Positions 24,160-35,004 of a DNA stretch of 64,000 bases are shown in pieces. A program made the position numbers and the translations under genes. Each line of letters opens with the position of its first letter. The stretch's first letter is position 1. The DNA is taken from positions 6,767,501 through 6,831,500 of the forward strand of contig NC_080566.1 of NCBI RefSeq assembly GCF_030253575.1, read 5' to 3'. The DNA comes from Rhododendron vialii (taxonomy: Eukaryota; Streptophyta; Magnoliopsida; Ericales; Ericaceae). The notes beneath the pieces are model-generated. The model made no database searches, was not told the origin of the DNA, and saw nothing but the letters and a program-made list of their open reading frames with translations.

Positions 24160-25160
24160 ATGAAACTCCCCCAGCGTCAACAGATAACTGATTTGTGATA
24201 CAAGAAGGCATTTAATCGAAAACGACTAGTCCCTTCTCTTCGTTGAAACCCACCCCTGCAAAGTAGATCGGCCAGCGGTTGGTTGGAAATTCTGATTAAG
24301 GAGAGGACCGTTTCAACTTGGAGATTATAAATCCCTAGGTTGAGTGCTAATTGGAGACCATCTCGCAGTCCCCATAATTCCATGGCAAGGCTTGTGGAGT
24401 AACCAATATTTTTGCTAAAACCCGAAATCCATTGGCCATGTTGGTTCCCTGCTTCAGCCATTCCCGGGTTACCCATTGCAGCCCCATCTGTTTTAGGTTC
24501 GGTATTGGATTCCCTGGGCATTTTCCAACCTGCATAGTTTCACTGCCCGGCCATTTTCTTTCTTGGTCCCAAGCTGGCTATCATGATTTTGTTTGTGGAC
24601 TGGACGCTGCTATCAATTGGGATAGTACTGTTTTGGAAAACAGAGTTGCCGTGTGAGATACAAATGGAGTTTTTTGGAAAACAGCTTAACACAATAGCTG
24701 CTATTGTGTTTCAAGGAAATCACACATGAAGCTTTTCATCGTAGTCCTTGCACTGGAAAGTCTTACGTGTGATGAGACAATATTAGAAGATATGAGCTAT
24801 GTTTTCAAAGGATTCACCTTGTTTCATCCCAATTTGCTTCTAATCTTGTGCAATATCAGTGAACGTTGAACAATACATCTTTGCCACTAATAGTGTTCTA
24901 GTAACCATATATGTTAGAGACATCCACATAAAAAGCCTAAAATTGGTGGCAAATTACCCAACTAATAAGTTGCTTAATAACCCCATCTCAGCCAAAGAGT
25001 AAAATACTCACATTGGTCCATTGACGAAATCCCCTTAGGAGTCTGCCTTCTGCAAATGCAGGAAATTTAGGGATTGGTTCGATGAGCAACTCCTATTTCT
25101 ATCAGATGGTCACCATCAAATTGTGGTTCAGAAACCACATTAATCTGTTTCCATACATTA
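24160..25160 (-). repeat. Distal 3'-flanking duplication block of F-box copy 2
   Basis: Matches the 3' flank of copy 1 (about 21250-22260), including the LINE relic, AGCTGCTATTGTGTTTCAAG, and the block with AGTGTTCTAGTAACCATA. It is separated from the rest of its own flank (28180-28650) by the 3 kb insertion 25161-28179. Confidence 0.65.
24180..24535 (-). pseudogene. LINE RNase H-domain relic
   Basis: The minus-strand frame reads KTDGAAMGNPGMAEAG, then HGQWISGFSKNIGYSTS and AMELWGLRDGLQLALNLGIY. These are the TDGA and AELW-type catalytic blocks of an RNase H/RVT_3 domain from a plant L1-type LINE. In the next block, VETVLSLI stands where the usual pattern is VETD, so the third acidic residue looks lost. 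Neighbouring frames carry stops. It is a fragment, duplicated with the F-box flanks (compare 21250-21460). Confidence 0.75.
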
Positions 25161-25199
25161 AAAAAAAAATGCAACTTTGATTTTCTGCGATTGTATAGA

Positions 25200-25646
25200 C
25201 CATGAGGGAGAGCATGAGCGGGGAACTGAGCCGCTCGCGAGCGGCTCGCAGCTCAGCTCGTTCGAGCTCGGCTCGAAAGTTAAACGAACGAGCTTAAGTT
25301 TAGAATTTTTATTATTATTTCATAATTTGTTCTTTCCGTTTTTCACTTTCCAGTCAACCAAGGGAGGTGAGAGCACAAGCACACCAGTACACCTCCGCTC
25401 CTAGGAAAATGAAAGATATATACGTTCACAATCAAAATTTTTTTGGTTGTATTAGGCCTATGTAAGGATATATATATATTTTTCGTTGGTCCGTTGAGGC
25501 TCGTGAACAAACTCGAGCTCAAGTCAAGCCAAGGCCCGCTCGGCTCGAGCTCGACTCGTTAAGTTTTCACTGAGCTCGAGCTTGAGTTCATTAAAAACTT
25601 AATAAACAAGATTGAACACTATAAAGCTCGGTTCGTTTGCAGCCCT
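25200..25646. mobile_element. GCTCG-rich non-autonomous element (hAT-like)
   Basis: Dense GAGCTCG and GCTCGTTCGAGCTCG words at both ends and a right terminus GGTTCGTTTGCAGCCCTA, the reverse of the AGGGCTGCAAACGAACC start common in plant non-autonomous elements. The left terminus is degraded. A relative sits at 44285-44640. Confidence 0.55.
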
Positions 25647-25929
25647 AAGTGGGGCTGATCAAATTGGTTTAGATATGTGGGCCAATAATAAGGCCTAATG
25701 AGCCCATCTAGGCTTATTGAAACTGCAACAAAGGCTAAGGGCCTTCACAAATACAAAGTGTCACATGTATGGACTGAAATGAATAATCATAGTGGGCCTT
25801 AACGATTTAATAAGGTCCAATGTCTAAGTGGTCCTGGAATAGTAATAGGCTAATAGCTCTCCAAAGCTTCCGTTTTTTTAGAGCGTTCTCAATGGCATAA
25901 CAAAAAGTAACATGTTTACGAAGTTAGCA

Positions 25930-26300
25930 ATGTTGACCTGAAAAATGGCTCAAAATAGATCAATTGACAAAATCCAAAAGATGGAAGATAGTATTAAAGA
26001 AATAAATATCGAATTTTCAGAAACTCTAAAATATTTAGCTCGAGAATATCCTTGTGAAATATCTAGAGTTTTTTTTGTTAAAATTAGTCACATGTGTAAT
26101 TCTAGAATAATCTCAAGAATTATCTTGTACGAAAATATCTTTGTACTAGAGCCTTCCATGGAGTAGTATAAATAAGGATGAGTTTTAGCCTTTTTGTACC
26201 AAGCCAAAAAAAAAAAAGTTTTAGAGCGCGTGAAACTCATCACTACCTCGTAAGAGTGTTGACCATAGCATTGTATACATCCCCATTGCAGTGAAACTGA
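25930..26300 (+). mobile_element. Possible solo LTR
   Basis: Starts TGTTGACCTG and contains GTAGTATAAATAAGGATGAG, a TATA-like U3/R layout typical of plant Copia LTRs, followed by a T-rich stretch and an A-run. No partner LTR, primer site or polyprotein was found, and the right end is not defined. Weak call. Confidence 0.3.
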
Positions 26301-26399
26301 AGGTCGACTGTTCGAATAACATTGCAGAATACTAGCCATGTGTTACTCCCCTGTTTTGGCTCTGCCCCCTAAGAGAAGACCACTGCATTCTTGCTCAAG

Positions 26400-28170
26400 T
26401 CTAAAATAAATACTCTCATTCCCCACTCTTGTCTTTAGTATTCTCCCTCTTTCAAAAATCTTGTCCAACTAAACTATAGAAACTTCTACTCTTCCGATAA
26501 ATGTATCTTACAATATGCGATACGTATCTCGATATGATCTATACAAAACGATACACTTGAAAATACTGCTCCTAGTATGCATGCAAACTTCTGAGAGAAA
26601 GTAAATGGACTAACGAGCATCACAATAACTTCATAAAGGCAGCTGCTGAGCTCATCAGCTTAGAATGTACTGTATTTTCTACGCGAACCTTCACTAATCT
26701 CTGACCTTCATGAGGTCCGACCCTTGCGAACCCTTGTGGGAAGCCCTTTAGTGTAATTCAGTTTTTTTTCTTCATTTTGTTTTCTACTGAGTATTCATGT
26801 GCGTTGAATTCTGGAGTTTTGTTTTTTGTTTTTGTGTTTTTATTTTCCTCATAACTGAGTATCATGGCCAGCTTGAGTGAACCTCTACTACTCTACTAAT
26901 CTCGGGACGTTGGTGACGTTCAACCTTGCGATCTCTTGGGGCAACCCCTTGGGTTGTGTGTCATATACCTGTACTCTTCTGCCACTTCCTGCTTGAATTC
27001 TAGGTCTTGATTTTGTTAGGTTTTTTTGTTGTTGTTGTTGTTTTGCATTAGATTTGCTGTGCCGTATGTGATTTATGAAATTTGGGCTAGCTTGGAAATT
27101 TCTACCAATTACTGTAGCTCTCTTTATTTTCTATACGTGCTTCTATTAGGTTAGGATGTTATTGTCAGTGCCTGCTTGCAACCCTTGCTTATTTTGCTCA
27201 TTTAATATATATACCGTGACTATCGTCGGTAACAATTAGATGTTTGGAGAACAGACTGAACCTTCAATTGGTTCCTCCCCAGCAGGCGCAGCTATAAGCA
27301 TTGACTTAGACAAAATCGCAGGTCGGCTATACGCGGTAGGCCGGACGTGTACTTTACCCAGACGGGACTCTGAATAATGGCCTCACCATTACAGAGGAAA
27401 TATGTTTCTCCGTATAGGCAGCATAGGATTTTGCTTTGTTTTTTTAACTTGCTATTTGTCGCTGGATTGACCTAATCATCTTTCGTCATCGCCTAGTATA
27501 GTTACATTAGATGTTACATGTTCCGGAAACATAATGCGGGGAAATAATCGAGGTGAATCATATCCTACCATGCATGTGGTGGGAAAAATGTATACTACTA
27601 CTTCTGGACAGTGGACTGAGTTTTGTACAAAGGTAGAGTTTTTCGTTTTGTCCATGTTGGGTCTGCTATTGGTGTTTGGATATTTAGACTGGCATTTTGG
27701 AAATTGGGAATTGTTCGTGTTTGTGTCTAGAATATCTTAGGATCTACGTATTGCAACATATTGGCTGTTTATTTCAGCAAGTCATATTGTCAAAATTGAG
27801 TGGACAGTGACTAAAACTACCTCCTGCAGTCAAAAAGCAAATCAAATTCATCTGGACTTGTCGGTGGTGCTATTTTGATTAATATATGCTATGTAGTGGA
27901 GTAATTGGTTGCTGTCTGGCATGTGGTTTCTCAGGTGATCAAAGGCATAGAATACCTAGGTGATCAATCCTGACTCACATTGCCAATGTGTGCTTTTGGT
28001 CCACGCTCAGCTAGGGGGTGTAGTTGATGCGTGGGTTCTTACTGGGCCATTTTCCCAGTCAACTAAGTGAATCTCAATTTAGGTTGCTGTCCTTTTAGCC
28101 CAATGCTCTACCTCAGGGAACTATATTCAGAGCACAAATTAGTTGTTCTCATTGACTGTCTTTCTGTTAT
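26400..28170. other. Unassigned part of the 3 kb insertion
   Basis: Alternating T-rich, intron-like stretches and short GC-richer, exon-like pieces. Two are notable on the plus strand. One is an AG-preceded 46-codon stretch from 27241 (MFGEQTEPSIGSSPAGAA...). The other is 27510-27633, with frame MRGNNRGESYPTMHVVGKMY ending before a GT. I recognise neither protein. This could be a captured host-gene fragment or non-coding DNA. Confidence 0.3.
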
Positions 28171-28179
28171 AGAACTTGT

Positions 28180-28650
28180 ATCTGTTTCCATACATTAGAA
28201 TGACAAAGTCAGATTTCCTTTTAAGACAAAATCTGGAAGCAAACAGTTTGCATTTCAAATTGCATATAAGAAAAAACAAGTCAATTCAAATTTCAAAAGT
28301 GTCATTTCCAAGTAAAATCAACACACAATGTAATAAACATGGCTGCAAAGACACAATATAATAAACATGACTGTCCATCTTCCAAGCCATGAAACTCAAA
28401 CCTTTCCCTCCTCTGCATCTATTTGCATAACGGAAGAAATTGCCTTACATGACTGTCAAGGAGACCTCTCAGAGCTGATTGGAACCATTCATTCACCTTT
28501 TTCTTTTTTCCTTTAGCAGTATTGCATAAGACAACCACCAATAAAGGACTGGCGAGCCCATTACACAGCAAGAAATGTACATTTTATCAGCTGAGGTTTA
28601 CGACCACCCATAATGGAGTTATATCTGTGGCTCATACATGTCCATCATGC
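28180..28650 (-). repeat. Proximal 3' flank of F-box copy 2
   Basis: Continues the duplicated flank to the right of the insertion. The last 280 bp (about 28370-28650) are nearly identical to 33430-33717 downstream of copy 3 and similar to 22440-22725 downstream of copy 1. Confidence 0.7.
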
Positions 28651-29820
28651 TCATGGCTGTCTTTTGATAGAAACCAAACTCTCTATATATGGAATTGCTT
28701 GTATATGTGGTGGTGGAGGATGACCTTGTACTTGATCATGGACTTCATACTCCTTTCTTTCTCGAGTATTAAGGGTGTACGACATCATCTGTCCATAGGT
28801 GCTCTCAACAAGGAACTCACCGTTTTTCCGAAATCCCAATGCCCAGTCGAGTCCCTGCAAGGGTCCGATAGTGAACTTTTTAGTCCACAACACCTCCGCA
28901 TCCTCTTCATTCATTACCCATATGTCAAAGGACTTCATGAACGAAAACTCCTCAGGTGGAAGCCAAGAGGGGTTTGCCCACCCCTTTGGATAGATAACCA
29001 TGGCAAGGGAATCATTCAAAACAAAAAGTCTATGTTCTTTGTGCTCATTTAACAAGCAAACTTCTGGCACGGGCAATTCTTCAAACACCTCGTCGGACAT
29101 ACTAAATGCCATAATCGCTGGACCACCACCATGATGAAGGTAGCCAATTTGAGGGTGGGCGTACCAGAAACAGTCCCCATTCCACGATGCATATGAATCA
29201 TAAAAACAGTGGAGCCCATACTCGGCAGGGGACTTAGCGTCAACTTTCCTCCAAGAATCTGTTCGCAATTCATATATTTCAATCGTTTCATCAAGTCCCC
29301 TAACGGATAAATCCGTACTCAGCATCGTGAATCTAACCACTTTATAATCATCTGTGAAGGGATCATACCCAAATCCCAAATTGCACAAATGGTCATTTTT
29401 ATAAGAGGGTTGAGGAATTTCCCTGAATTCTTTCATTGAAGGGTTCCACATAACAATCGTGGAGTTAAAAGCAAATCGGGTGAGACAAACGACGCCGTTA
29501 CAAGGACCTAAGATTTGCAGTTGTTTAATATCAAGACCAGTGGAAGATATGTCTATGTCTTCAACCGGGGTTTCGTCGGGGACAAAGGACAGCACGACGC
29601 CGCCCTCGCCGCGGTCAAGGAACCGCTTGACGAGGAGGCAGTCGGTGTTTTCAGCGGCGGCGATAGAGGCAACGCGATCGTGGTGGAGGTAAATGAAGCC
29701 AGGGGTTTGGAGGAGAAAGTACCAGTATTTGCAGACGGATTTGGACCGGAGAAGGAGTTTCACCGGAAGCCGACATAGGATCTCCACGAGCAGGTCTTTA
29801 GGTAGCTTTTGGATCGCCAT
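28651..29820 (-). CDS. SLF-like F-box/FBA protein, copy 2
   Basis: An intronless gene of 389 residues. The F-box occupies about residues 1-45 (MAIQKLPKDLLVEILCRLPV, then KLLLRSKSVCKYWYFLLQTP), the SKP1-docking motif of SCF ubiquitin-ligase adaptors. The remainder is an FBA region with GPCNGVVCLTR, NLGFGYDPFTDDYKVVRFT, TDSWRKVDAKSP, SFDIWVMNEEDAEVLWTK and LDWALGFRKNGEF. The ATG at 29820 is chosen because no upstream in-frame ATG exists and paralogues start at the same motif. It resembles S-locus F-box-like and CPR1/CPR30-type proteins; the substrate is unknown. Its 5' flank (29880-30840) is shared with copy 3, so these two are the youngest pair. Confidence 0.9.
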   Translation of the reverse strand: MAIQKLPKDLLVEILCRLPVKLLLRSKSVCKYWYFLLQTPGFIYLHHDRVASIAAAENTDCLLVKRFLDRGEGGVVLSFVPDETPVEDIDISSTGLDIKQLQILGPCNGVVCLTRFAFNSTIVMWNPSMKEFREIPQPSYKNDHLCNLGFGYDPFTDDYKVVRFTMLSTDLSVRGLDETIEIYELRTDSWRKVDAKSPAEYGLHCFYDSYASWNGDCFWYAHPQIGYLHHGGGPAIMAFSMSDEVFEELPVPEVCLLNEHKEHRLFVLNDSLAMVIYPKGWANPSWLPPEEFSFMKSFDIWVMNEEDAEVLWTKKFTIGPLQGLDWALGFRKNGEFLVESTYGQMMSYTLNTRERKEYEVHDQVQGHPPPPHIQAIPYIESLVSIKRQP

Positions 29821-29878
29821 TTCGATTCGAATTAGGGTTTGAATTACGAGCAGATCTTCTTCATATTGGTTTCGTTCT

Positions 29879-30045
29879 AAGGCTCTGTTTGGAGCTTGGG
29901 ATGGTAGATAAAGGGACAATCAAGAAGGAATTGGAGAGAAAATTGAACTTGAATTTGTGAACATTTCCTTCTTTTCCTCTACAAACTAGAAGGAATTTCT
30001 TTTAAAAAAACATTCTCCTTTTCTTTCATGAGTTCCAAACGGAAA
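29879..30045. mobile_element. MITE in the promoter of F-box copy 2
   Basis: GGCTCTGTTTGGAGCTTGGG at the left end and CATGAGTTCCAAACGGA at the right form an imperfect terminal inverted repeat around an AAGAAGGAATTGGAG / CTAGAAGGAATTTC interior. A matching element sits at 35200-35385 upstream of copy 3. It lies only about 60 bp upstream of the start codon. Confidence 0.6.
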
Positions 30046-30277
30046 ATTATTGAATACTCCTGAAGTACCATGTGGCATGTCTTGCGGGGTACTCCATGTC
30101 AATAATTTTATCGCTACCCGCACTAAGTGGGTCAACCCTTGTCTCCCAATCACTTAACTAGAGATGATGACTATGTGTCACCCGTAAAATTTTCCACCAC
30201 GTAATTGGTTGGGAGCACTACGTAGACATATCACATGGTAGTCCGGGACTAATGAATAATTTCTAGTTCCAAACACA

Positions 30278-30453
30278 CCATTTGATTTGGAAAGAAGGCT
30301 GAAGGAAAATAAGAAAATCAATTTATAATTTTCTTCCCAATGCAAGGAATCGAAGTTGTAAAAAATTAAGCATATACATTTTTTCTTACATTTTTCTTCC
30401 ACTTTTTTATTTTTTTCTTTACATTTCCTTTCCCTAAGTTCCAACCAGACCTA
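30278..30453. mobile_element. Second MITE upstream of F-box copy 2
   Basis: TTTGATTTGGAAAGAAGG at the left and CCCTAAGTTCCAACCAGACC at the right form imperfect inverted ends. The same element occurs at 35393-35570 upstream of copy 3, so it predates that duplication. Confidence 0.55.
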
Positions 30454-31404
30454 GTTTAGTGGAGAATAATTGCGGTAGTGCTACTTTTTTATGTCATGTC
30501 ATAGATCAATGGTAAGTTTAAACCTTTGTGCACCAAAGCTAATTGTAGTAATAATTTGCTTATTTTTAATGAGAAACCCGAAGTTGTATCTGGTATTATA
30601 CAGATATCAGTACATATCGTACTAGTAGTACAAACTATTACTACCATATCCAATACACTATTCAAAATATTGGTTTTGGTCCTTTGAAAAAACAAACAAA
30701 CAAACAAAAGAACTGCTTTTGAAATCTTTTTTTTTTTTTTTGTTCTCAAAAGCAGTTTCGCAAAACATAAATATTTTATTTTCCTATCACTCTCTTGTTT
30801 GAGCTGAAATTCCAACAGAATTTGGAAAAGGAAAAGTCTATACATAAGGTTCTAAACATAAATGGGATTGCATCATGCATTGAAATGGTAGAAAGAGGAA
30901 AAGGACCCATCTTTAGTGCCTTTGGAAGAAATTCCATCGTATTTGCGTTTTCTCACTACATGTTTAGGATACCCCAAAAAAAGGAACAGAAAAATTTGAA
31001 CACAATACCAAAGATCTGAGTTTTGACCCAGGTTCGGGGAACCAGGTTTGGATTTTGGTTCTTGAATCTGCTTGGCCAAAACAACGGATTTTTGGGCTTC
31101 CGTACAGCAACCGTGAAGGCATCTTGTGACAATGGCCCTGATAGAAATAAGCTTCAGCTTTATCTAGATCACGGCTCATCTAGCCACCTCTACGAATGGA
31201 TTGATGGGTTCCGACACCGGATCAGTTGTTTTTCTTGCAATTTTTTTTTGTTTTTGTTTTTTTGGTTTCTTGCATTTCTTGGAATCGTGAGTCCTTTGTA
31301 CTAGTTGGTACTAATGCCGTACCCGTTTGATGCATCAAACATTAAAATGACGGGTTTCAAGTAGGAGTATATGCATCAAACGTATGAATGTACATAGTTT
31401 ACTA

Positions 31405-31676
31405 CTCCCTCCGTCCCTTTTTTTGTGTCCAGTATTCCATTTTGGGCTGTTCCTTAATAAGTGTCCATTTTGTAAAGTTAGGGGGGTAAAAGTTGGTGTA
31501 TTGTCTATTTTGTTCCTAAAAGTAGATTTTATTTTGAAAAGTTAGTGAGTAAAAGTGTAATGATGATGGGTAAGTAGGGAAAGTGGAGAAAAAAGTTGAT
31601 GTGAAAGGTGTAATGATGATGTCTTTTTAATAAGCTGGAGTTACGAAGCAAGACACTTAAAAAGGGACGGAGGGAG
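31405..31676. mobile_element. Stowaway MITE
   Basis: Ends CTCCCTCCGTCCCTTTTT and AAAAAGGGACGGAGGGAG are perfect inverted repeats flanked by TA on both sides (31403-31404, 31677-31678). Length 272 bp, non-coding. The cleanest Stowaway-type element of the window; a related, interrupted copy is at 19066-19481. Confidence 0.93.
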
Positions 31677-31842
31677 TATTATTAATGTGCATATTTTAGT
31701 GTCAAATGTCAACAATATGCATCAAACATCAAAATGACTGGTATCATATAGCACAAAGCCTACCATCAAACAATACTGCAACAATCTGAGATTTCGTGAA
31801 TTCCCAGGTACTATATAGCACAATGCCTACCATTAAACAGAA

Positions 31843-32195
31843 GTGATGGAGCTGGGGCTTTGAGGATCGCCTGTGGGGTTGTGGTTGATATGGGATAGTC
31901 TAATGCTATTTTTGAAACAAATTGCCAAGTGATTATTAACTTCTTGAATGGGCCTAATTCTGTTTGTCCGTGGGAGAACAAGGTTATGGTGGAAGACATC
32001 AAGGTTTGGGCGTCTACGAGGAGTTGGTCTTTCTCCTGGTGCTGCCGTGAGAAGAACAAGGCAGCCCATTGGCTTGCCTCTAGTAGTCTGAATAGGAGTT
32101 TTCTTTGTCACCCAGGTTGTTTTTCGCCTAGTTTAGATGCTCTCATTGTTAGAGATTTGTCGCTTTAGTTTCATTTCTTGTATCGCTTGATCACC
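31843..32195 (+). pseudogene. LINE 3' fragment (RNase H end, 3' UTR, A-tail)
   Basis: The plus-strand frame includes NAIFETNCQVIINFLNG, then VEDIKVWASTRSWSFSWC and REKNKAAHWLASSSL, the C-terminal RVT_3/RNase H pattern of plant L1-type ORF2. It is followed by TTCTTGTATCGCTTGATCAC and an A-rich tail. Heavily 5'-truncated. The same fragment occurs at 45275-45556, so insertion preceded the duplication of the flank. Confidence 0.75.
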
Positions 32196-32450
32196 TCCAA
32201 AAAAGTAAAAAAAACACAATAATGCAACAATCTGAGATTCCCTAAATCCGACACAGGAAACTACAAACATAGAATAAGCAAAAACATGAAGTTAACAAAT
32301 GCACCTCAGTAATGGTACGTAGACCAGGAAAAACCGTCTTGTCAATGGTTAGAAACAAATGCAACATTGGTTTCGTAAAGTGAATTAGACAGAAAAAAAC
32401 ACCCAACTATGTTCTACTAAAAATAACAACTTTCGTGTAACAAGGAAATA

Positions 32451-32547
32451 GGTTTCCATTCATTCCTCGCAAATGGACGGTGAGATCGGTTCCCCAATAT
32501 TAGTCTAGACGTGCATAAACTGGCCCGAATACCTGAATCGCTAAAAA
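32451..32547 (+). mobile_element. 5'-truncated SINE with target-site duplication
   Basis: A 97 bp insertion carrying the SINE tail module (GAGATCGGTTCCCCAATATT, GACGTGCATAAACTGGCCCG) and a short A-run. It is flanked by AACAAGGAAATA at 32439-32450 and 32548-32559. The corresponding site near 21820-21840 (GTGTTTCAAGGAAACAATAC) is uninterrupted. Confidence 0.75.
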
Positions 32548-33379
32548 AACAAGGAAATAATACCACTGAACACGCAGCTTTTCATCACGGCCCAAACACT
32601 GGATATTTTCATGGGTGGTGTGAAAACATTAGAAGATGAGCTATGGCTTCTAAAAATTAACCTAGTTTCTTCCCAATTTGCTACTCATACCTTTGCAGCT
32701 ACTACGGTTTTAGTAACCACAGTCCATATGTTAATTGTCTTCATAGGCTTGCTTCATAACCCCATATCAGGCAAAAAGCAAAAATACTCTCCTTGATCCA
32801 CTAATGAACTACACTTGGGTGTCAGCCATCTGCAAATGCAATAAGTCAGGGACTGTTTTTGATAAGCAAATCCAATTCCTTTGTTGTGGTTCTAAAACTA
32901 CTATAGCGTGTTTCTTAACTTGAGAGTGACAAAGTCAGATGAACGATTAAGATAAAATTTGTCATCAAGAAAATTCCATTTCAAAACACATTCAAGAAAA
33001 CTCATGTAAAACATTTCTTGACATTAAAATAACAAATTCAGAAATAGTAAGATTAAGACCATGTTTGGAGGCAAGTAAATCCCATTGGAAGATAAGACAA
33101 GTAAACTCAAGACACAAGACAACGATTAAACTCAAGACACAAGACAACAAACATGGCTGTCCATTGTCCAAGCCATGAAACTCAAACCTTTCACTCCTCT
33201 GCATCTATTTGCATACCGGATGAAACTGCCTTAGAAGACTGTCCAAAAGACCTCTGAGAAGCTGATAGGAACCCACTCATTTACCTTCTTCTATACCTTC
33301 ATTAGGATTGCAACCACCTAAATGACTCATGAGCCCATTGTGCAGCCCAAAACGTATTTTCCAACCACTCAAGGTTTGC

Positions 33380-33717
33380 AAAGTCAACACACAAGGTAAC
33401 AAACATGGCTGCTAGGACACGAGATAATAAAGATGACTGTCCATCTTCAGAGCCATGAAACTCAAACCTTTCCCTCCTCTGCATCTATTTGCATAACAGA
33501 AGAAATTGCCATACATGACTGTCAAGGAGACCTCTTAGAGCTGATTGGAACAATTGATTTGCCTTTTTCTTTTTCCATCAGCAGTATTGCCAATGACAAC
33601 AACCACCTAAAGGACTGGCGAGCCCATTACGCAGCAAGAAATGTACAATTTTATCAGCTGAGGTTTACAACGACCCATAATGGAGTTATATCTGTGACTC
33701 ATACATGTCCATCATGC
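33380..33717 (-). repeat. Copy-2-type 3' flank of F-box copy 3
   Basis: From about 33380 (GTCAACACACAAGGTAACAA) to the stop codon at 33718 this follows the flank of copy 2 (28317-28650) nearly base for base. The left neighbour is of copy-4 type, so a recombination junction lies at about 33370-33395. Confidence 0.7.
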
Positions 33718-34884
33718 TCATTGCTGTCTTTTGACAGAAACCAAACTCTCTATATATGGAAGAGCTTGTATATGTGGTGGTGGAGGATGGCCTTGTACTT
33801 GATCATGGACTTCATACTCCTTTCTTTCTCGAGTATTAAGGTTGTACGACATCATCTGTCCATAGGTGCTCTCAACAAGGAACTCACCATTTTGCCGAAA
33901 TCCCAATGCCCAATCGAGTCCCTGCAAGGGTCCAATAGTGAACTTTTTAGTCCATGACACCTCCACATCCTCTTCATTCATTACCCATATGTCAAAGGAC
34001 TTCATGAACGAAAACTCCTCAGGTGGAAGCCAAGAGGGGTTTGCCCACCCCTGCGGATAAATTACCATGGCAAGGGAATCAATCAAAACGAAAAGTCTCT
34101 TTTCACTGTGGTCGTCTAACAAGCAAACTTCTGGCACGGGCAACTCTTCAAACACCTCGTCAGACATACTAAATGCCATAATCACTGGACCACCATGATG
34201 ATGGTAGCCAAGTGGAGGGCAGGCGTACCAGAAACAGTCCCCATTCCATGATGCATACGAATGATAAATACAGTGCAACCCGGACTCGATAGGGGACTCA
34301 CCATCAACTTCCCTCCAAGAATCTGTTCTCAATTCATATATTTCAATCTTTTCATCGATGTTTCCAATGGGTAAACCAGTACTCATCATGCCGAATCTAA
34401 CCACTTTATAATCATCTGTAAAGGGATCATACCCAAATCCCAAATTGCTTATGTGGTCATTTTTATAAGAGGGTAAAGGCAGTACCCTGAATTCTTTCAT
34501 TGAAGGGTTCCATATAACAATCGTGGAGTTTAAAGCGAATCGCGTGAGACAGACGACGCCATTACAAGGACCCAAGATTTGCAGTTGTTTAATATCTAGA
34601 CCAGTGGAAGATATGTCTATATCTTCAACTGGGGTTTCGTCGGGGACAAAGGACAGCACGACGCCGCCCTCGCCACGGTCGAGGAACCGCTTGACGAGGA
34701 GGCAGTCGGTGTTTTCAGCGGCGGCGATGGAGGCGGCGCGATCGTGGTGGAGGTAAATGAAGCCAGGGGTTCGGAGGAGAGAGTACCAGTATTTGCAGAC
34801 GGATTTGGATCGGAGGAGGAGTTTCACCGGAAGCCGAGACAGGATCTCCACGAGCAGGTCTTCAGGTAGCTCTTGGATCGCCAT
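33718..34884 (-). CDS. SLF-like F-box/FBA protein, copy 3
   Basis: An intronless gene of 388 residues starting MAIQELPEDLLVEILSRLPV. The F-box covers about residues 1-45, and the FBA region follows with GPCNGVVCLTRFALNSTIVI, NLGFGYDPFTDDYKVVRF, TDSWREVDGESP, FWYACPPLGY, SFDIWVMNEEDVEVSWTKKF and a C-terminus SLVSVKRQQ. It is closest to copy 2 over gene and 5' flank. An in-frame ATG at 34941 would add 19 residues, but the conserved paralogue start is at 34884. Likely an SCF substrate adaptor; the target is unknown. Confidence 0.9.
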   Translation of the reverse strand: MAIQELPEDLLVEILSRLPVKLLLRSKSVCKYWYSLLRTPGFIYLHHDRAASIAAAENTDCLLVKRFLDRGEGGVVLSFVPDETPVEDIDISSTGLDIKQLQILGPCNGVVCLTRFALNSTIVIWNPSMKEFRVLPLPSYKNDHISNLGFGYDPFTDDYKVVRFGMMSTGLPIGNIDEKIEIYELRTDSWREVDGESPIESGLHCIYHSYASWNGDCFWYACPPLGYHHHGGPVIMAFSMSDEVFEELPVPEVCLLDDHSEKRLFVLIDSLAMVIYPQGWANPSWLPPEEFSFMKSFDIWVMNEEDVEVSWTKKFTIGPLQGLDWALGFRQNGEFLVESTYGQMMSYNLNTRERKEYEVHDQVQGHPPPPHIQALPYIESLVSVKRQQ

Positions 34885-35004
34885 TTGTGTTTGATAGTGC
34901 GGCTGAAGTGTAATCGTGGTGGTTTGAATTAGGGCTTCCATTCTATTATGGGCAGATCTTCATATTGGTCTCTTCTCTCGTTCTGTCTTCAAAGTTTTCG
35001 GTCC

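Larger units (their letters stand above)
25161..28179. mobile_element. 3 kb insertion bounded by an 18 bp direct repeat
   Basis: ATCTGTTTCCATACATTA occurs at 25143-25160 and again at 28180-28197. In the flank of copy 1 the corresponding sequence is continuous (TGTTTCCTAACATTAGAATG near 22250), so the DNA between the two repeats is an insertion with an 18 bp target-site duplication. The interior holds a GCTCG-rich relic (25200-25646), a possible LTR (25930-26300) and about 1.8 kb of unassigned DNA. An A-run directly follows the left repeat. No transposase or reverse transcriptase was recognised. A retroposed or composite insertion is possible, as is repair-linked filler DNA. Confidence 0.6.
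31040..33375 (-). repeat. Orphan 3'-flank block of copy-4 type
   Basis: Matches the flank of F-box copy 4 (about 44920-46750) in order, including GGGCTTCCGTACAGCAACC, the LINE 3' fragment, the SINE tail insertion and the block CTCTGAGAAGCTGATAGGAACCC. In copy 4 this block runs straight into the gene. Here the gene is missing and a second flank of copy-2 type follows. Confidence 0.7.

Noticed and set aside
28799-28993. Plus-strand open frames opposite the F-box genes
   Set aside because: Antisense shadows that recur at the same place in each paralogue because the sense protein is conserved.
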